A stretch of DNA of 64,000 nucleotides, from assembly GCA_021399445.1 (NCBI GenBank), contig JAJTUQ010000008.1, positions 1,232,433 to 1,296,432 on the forward strand. Reading direction: 5' to 3'. This stretch comes from Xylogone sp. PMI_703 (Eukaryota > Ascomycota > Leotiomycetes). The position numbers were made by a program, and so were the translations under genes. Below, in pieces: positions 60,601-64,000 of this stretch; within the stretch, counting starts at the first letter, position 1, and every line of letters starts with the position of its first letter. The notes under the pieces are model-generated. The model did not search any database. It was given only the letters and a program-made list of their open reading frames with translations, and was not told where the DNA came from.

Positions 60601-63150
60601 TGAGAGTTGGCAAGGGCCACAGTGAAAGCAGAGTTTAAATCATACAGGAGTTAAAGGAGTAGAACAGTCAAGTGATTGAACAGCGAGAGGTTAAATCATA
60701 CAGGAGTTAAGGGATAAGCACAGCAGCCAATCAGAAAGCAAGGCATTAAATCATAAAGGATTTAAGGGCCACGTTCGTACAGTGGTTACGTATTTGAACA
60801 CATCAATGTCACATATTCAGGAGGTTTAGCAGATTGAGTAAAGATTTGGGTTGACAAGTTATACAGGCAAGCCGGGCATCAACGACGCGTCGCACAACAG
60901 CATTACGCCATCGACGGGAATTTTTTGCATCGATTGGGGCCAGAGTTGATCAGCGTGTTCGAGCAGGCATCAGTCAAGTGGCATGAGTTTTTGGAGTTGG
61001 AGACGATGAGCACATGGTATTATGCCACCGGCAGCAAAGGTGAAGTAAAACGTCGGACCAAGCACGAGCGAGGCATCAGCGAGGAGTTGATGAGGTATAG
61101 CATCCCACGACGTATCAAGAGAGAGCATCAAGTTAAGGCCGACGCGGACCAGGCCAGAGGCGTCCATCACAAGAAAGCCGCGCAAGCAACGAGCAAGGCA
61201 GTCCAAGGGATCCGGGCGATATACGGACCACAAGGACGATTCAAGTCGGTGGAGCAGCAAGAAGCGATGGAGTTTATGCATCACGGCCATACAACATCGA
61301 TCATCGTGTTACCGACCAGCAGCGGCAAGTCAGTGTTGTTTTTTTCGATGGCAGCAACGGTGGTACAGCAAACGGTAGTAGTGGTGGTTCCATTTGCAGC
61401 ATTAGTGGATGATATTATGGAGCGTGGACGAGAGGCCGGATTGAATTGCGAAGAATGGCGAGATGAGCACAGTGGTAAGGAGTTACAACAGTTGATAGTG
61501 GTCAGCGCAGACCGAGCCGTCAACGGGCCGTTTTTGCAGTATGCGCAAGGGATGCAGATCCGGGGACAGTTGGCGCATATGTTTTTCGACGAGTGCCACG
61601 TTGCAATCACAGACATATCATACCGAGCACGATTGCGAACATTGTGGCAGTTACGGTATATTGGGTGTCGATTTACGGGGTTGACAGCGACGTTGATAGT
61701 AGATTTGGAGTGGATATTACGAGAGCAATTGTCGATTGAGGGAGCGGTATTATTTCGACGACATACAGCACGGCGGACGATTCGATATCGGGTGATTGAC
61801 AGCAAGAATGAGCCGCCATTCGAGGTTGGGATTCGAGTTGTGCAGCAATTAGGAGAGTTTTCGGGCAACCAGGGTGGGATTATATACGTACGTAGTTATG
61901 CGGTGGGCGAGAAAGTTCAGGAAATATTGGGATGTCCGTTTTACAAGGCCACAGCGGAGGATAAAGGGGAGATGTTACAACAGTGGATACGGGGAGAGTG
62001 GAGGGAAAGGAAGGAGAGAAGTGAGACAGAGGAGACCGAGGAGGGAGAGGAGAAGCAGGAGAGAGGGATCGAGGAAAGAAGGACAAGGGGACAGGGGAAG
62101 GGTTGGATCGTAGCCACAGGAGCGTTGGGGACGGGGATCAACATCGAAGGCATCCGATACGTCATTCACATTGACCGGCCATACGGATTGACGAGTTTCG
62201 TACAGCAGAGCGGACGTGGAGGACGAAGTGGTGAGGTGAGCGAGTCGATAATCGTAGTTAATGTCAAGCACACGCGGCCATTCAAGGGGGAGGAGGAAAT
62301 TACGGCGTACAGCGTGGAGGAGGTAGACGAGCAGGCAATGACAGAGTATATCCAAAGTCGACCATGTCGACGGATAGTGTTAGGACGGTATATGGATGGC
62401 GTGGTGCGAGTGGATTGCGGACGGGTTGACGGGGTGTTGTGTGACGTATGCCACAAGAGAGCAGCACAAGAGCAGTACATCCGGGAAGAGGAGGGAAGTA
62501 AGGCAGAAGAAGACGGAGGAGGAGAGGGAAGAGAGGTGAGGTTTGAAGGAGAAACAAGTGAGTCAGGGATTGAACGGGAAGAAGAAGAAGGGCCACGGGT
62601 GGAAATTCGACAACGGTTGGGGATGGAGGAGATGACGGATGGGGAGATGTTTTGGGTGATGGGGGAGTTGCAGAAGAGATGTATATATTGCGAATTGACG
62701 CAGGAAGGCGAAGCAAAGGCGGAGATTCACGAGTACACGGATTGTGAATTGGCGTCACGGGCAGGATGTGGAATGGTAGCATACGAGCAATGGCGAGAGG
62801 AGGTGCGGTTAGACGTAGGGCAACAGTGTTGGGAGTGTGGATTGACGCAAGAGTTGTGTCGGCGCGTTGAACGAGGGTTGGCGGAGTGTGAATATTCGAT
62901 GGTGATGTTGGTGGGAATATTCATCATGATGCAGCAGGAGGCGGGATGGAGGAGGATTGGATGGGACATTGGATTTCGAGGGCAAAGTCGGAAGGAGATA
63001 GTTCAATGGATGGGACAGTGGGAGGCGAATTGGTGGGTGGGAGGGCGATGGGAGAACAATTGGATGCGAGTGTGGCGATGGATATGTCGATTATACGTGT
63101 ACGAGCAGGCGGGGAGCGTTACGGGTGATGAAAGGAGATTAAGAGTGTGA
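57624..63150 (+). CDS. C2H2 + tyrosine recombinase-like + RecQ helicase protein
   Basis: Three exons: 57624-58650, 59009-60458 and about 60868-63150. Intron 1 (donor GTAAGT, acceptor TACAG, phase 1) restores frame. Intron 2 starts with GTGAGT and ends at about 60867; my acceptor and the exon 3 frame differ by one base, so that junction needs checking. Exon 1 has two C2H2 fingers (CLSDRC..H..H and CRECSY..H..H) as in OrsD/DUF3505 proteins. Exon 2 resembles a tyrosine recombinase: GGQPARGPEIGSI (box I Arg) and TTRGYRQVAIGI (box II Arg). QAGH and HYAID (likely His and nucleophile Tyr) lie near the exon 3 start. Exon 3, counted from 60925, has LPTSSGKS (129-136), FDECH (222-225), TATL, GALGTGINIEGIRYVIH, QQSGRGGR and a Cys-rich tail. 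It resembles telomere-linked RecQ helicases. Nuclear DNA rearrangement or mobility is inferred. Confidence 0.78.
58839..58932 (+). repeat. Two TTAAATC-N6-GATTTAA palindromes in intron 1
   Basis: Copies at 58839-58858 (perfect arms, spacer ATATAG) and 58913-58932 (spacer ATGTAG), both followed by GGGCC. Just after the second is a CCGGC-ACCAA-GCCGG hairpin followed by a T-run, within the same intron. Confidence 0.9.
60635..60765 (+). repeat. Three palindromic repeats in intron 2, ~56-bp period
   Basis: Copies at 60635-60654, 60691-60710 and 60746-60765, 55-56 bp apart. The first two have right arm GAGTTAA, the third a perfect GATTTAA. The DNA between them is also related (CAATCAGAAAGCAAGG and GATTGAACAGCGAGAGG types), so the repeating unit is about 56 bp, not just the palindrome. 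Confidence 0.9.
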
Positions 63151-63290
63151 GATCGGGACAGTCAGGAGAGAGGGAATGATTAGAGATTAGGATTGGGTAG
63201 TCAAATCGGAAGGAAAAGGAAACGGGAGAAGCAAAGGAAGAAGCAAAAGGAAGGGTAAAAGGAAAGATGTGAATGATAACCAAGGAGATT
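63151..63290. other. 3' flank of the helicase gene
   Basis: Purine-rich sequence (GGAAAGG, GAAGAAGC types) continuing the strand bias of the coding sequence. No terminator motif identified. Confidence 0.4.
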
Positions 63291-63402
63291 GCGAAGCAAT
63301 CAAGCCAATAGCATCGGCGCGAAGCGCACAAGGGGAGAAAGGTGAAAAAGATATGGATTTAACAATAGTATCAAGGTAAGGGAAAATAAATTAAATAATA
63401 TA

Positions 63403-63404
<2 letters not shown>

Positions 63405-63441
<37 letters not shown>

Positions 63442-63450
63442 GAAGAAAGA
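63405..63450. repeat. (GAAA)n microsatellite
   Basis: About nine to ten tandem GAAA units ending in GGAAG. It lies in the first unit of the 431-bp duplication and is not evident at the same place in the second unit. Confidence 0.9.
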
Positions 63451-63509
63451 AGATGTTAGATTAGCAGTTTACAGGAAAGGGAGATAATAAACAATTAGAA
63501 AGCAAGAAG

Positions 63510-63585
63510 TTAAATCATATAGGAGGTAAGAAAGTAAGTATAGTAATCAATTAAAGAGCAGAAAGTTAAATCATAAAGGATTTAA
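63510..63585 (+). repeat. Two more palindromic repeats in the 3' flank
   Basis: Copies at 63510-63529 (right arm GAGGTAA) and 63566-63585 (perfect arms, spacer ATAAAG), 56 bp apart. The linking sequence CAATTAAAGAGCAGAAAG matches that in intron 2. Fainter copies follow near 63890 and 63945. Confidence 0.85.
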
Positions 63586-64000
63586 GGACAGTAATTATAA
63601 ACAGTTAAGAGAAGAATAATAATAATACAAAATTAGATGTATAAAAGGAAATTTGAGAAAGAAAAGTTGGGAGATAAGCAAAAGGATTAATTAATAAATC
63701 AGGATTAGATATTCAAGGATTGCGAAGCAATTAACCCATAGCAATCGGCGCGAGCGCACAGAAGCAAAAGAGGGGTAAAGATATAGATTTGGCAATAGTA
63801 CCAAGTAAAGCGTAAAAGGTATAAGTAAAGGGGAACAAGTTAGATTAGTAATTTAAGTAAATTAATAATTGAATATAAGTCAACAATAAGTTGAATCAGA
63901 TAAGAATTAAGAAAACAAATAATTAAGTAATCAAAAAGCAAGAAATAAATATAGAGAATTTAAATAAGTATAATATTATTAAAAGTAAAAAATATTAAGA

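Larger units (their letters stand above)
63291..63850 (+). repeat. ~431-bp tandem duplication downstream of the gene
   Basis: GCGAAGCAAT at 63291 recurs at 63722. What follows each is colinear: ATCGGCGCGA-GCGCACA, AAAGATAT-GATTT-CAATAGTA-CAAG, then GTTAGATTAG and the palindromic units. The second copy is more AT-rich and more diverged and runs towards the window end. Confidence 0.8.

Noticed and set aside
61281..62782. Minus-strand open frames opposite the helicase exon
   Set aside because: Low-complexity Pro/Ser/Leu translations caused by purine richness of the coding strand; the plus-strand frame carries all helicase motifs.
55127..63585. CRISPR-like array reading of the ~56-bp spaced palindromes
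   Set aside because: Eukaryotic context, the spacers are related to each other rather than unique, and no cas genes are present.
63151..64000. Telomere at the right edge
   Set aside because: No TTAGGG/CCCTAA tandem repeats are present in the window, so a subtelomeric position is only suggested by the helicase family.

Overview
The window looks like a piece of a filamentous ascomycete genome. The genes have short introns (about 50-190 bp) with GT..AG ends and CTAAC/CTGAC-like branch points. Fungal NLR families, an ML-domain lipid transfer protein and Ty3/Gypsy chromoviruses are present. Long AT-rich stretches carry many C-to-T and G-to-A changes, the pattern left by repeat-induced point mutation (RIP). 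I saw no tRNA, rRNA, CRISPR array or telomere repeat.

Layout. 1-3.6 kb is AT-rich and largely unreadable, with one short dispersed repeat. 3.6-16.3 kb (minus strand) holds a very large, apparently intact NACHT-ankyrin NLR and then the ruins of a Goodbye-NACHT-TPR NLR; a hAT transposase relic and foldback repeats lie between them. 17.1-28.6 kb is a normal gene neighbourhood: a sterol-dehydrogenase-like SDR, an MDR alcohol dehydrogenase-like protein, an alpha/beta hydrolase, an intronless PLP-dependent cysteine synthase-like enzyme and an NPC2-like secreted protein. I rebuilt the exon structure of each intron-bearing gene from frame, splice sites and homology. 29.5-32.1 kb is a decayed tyrosine-recombinase/RecQ-helicase copy next to the tail of a zinc-cluster regulator. 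32.6-36.9 kb holds a frameshifted PDI-like gene, a small cysteine-rich secreted protein whose start codon is lost, a tandem array of the dispersed repeat, and a truncated MetE-like gene. 36.9-55.1 kb is AT-rich and contains two full-length LTR retrotransposons of one family in opposite orientation, each with matching LTRs and a perfect 5-bp target-site duplication.

55.1-64 kb is the most unusual part. A GC-richer three-exon gene (57.6-63.15 kb) encodes two C2H2 fingers (OrsD/DUF3505-like), a tyrosine-recombinase-like domain and a RecQ-type helicase with a cysteine-rich tail. A decayed copy of its 5' part lies directly upstream, joined head to tail, and a third decayed copy sits at 29.5-31.7 kb. 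Both introns and the flanks carry a short palindrome, TTAAATC-N6-GATTTAA, repeated about every 56-74 bp. Its shape, two inverted arms around a 6-bp spacer, is that of a tyrosine-recombinase core site. My reading is that this is a helicase-coupled tyrosine-recombinase element, or a telomere-linked helicase family, that spreads with its own repeats.

No pathway links the central metabolic genes. The shared theme is self/non-self recognition genes and mobile elements embedded in a RIP-affected, possibly subtelomeric, compartment.
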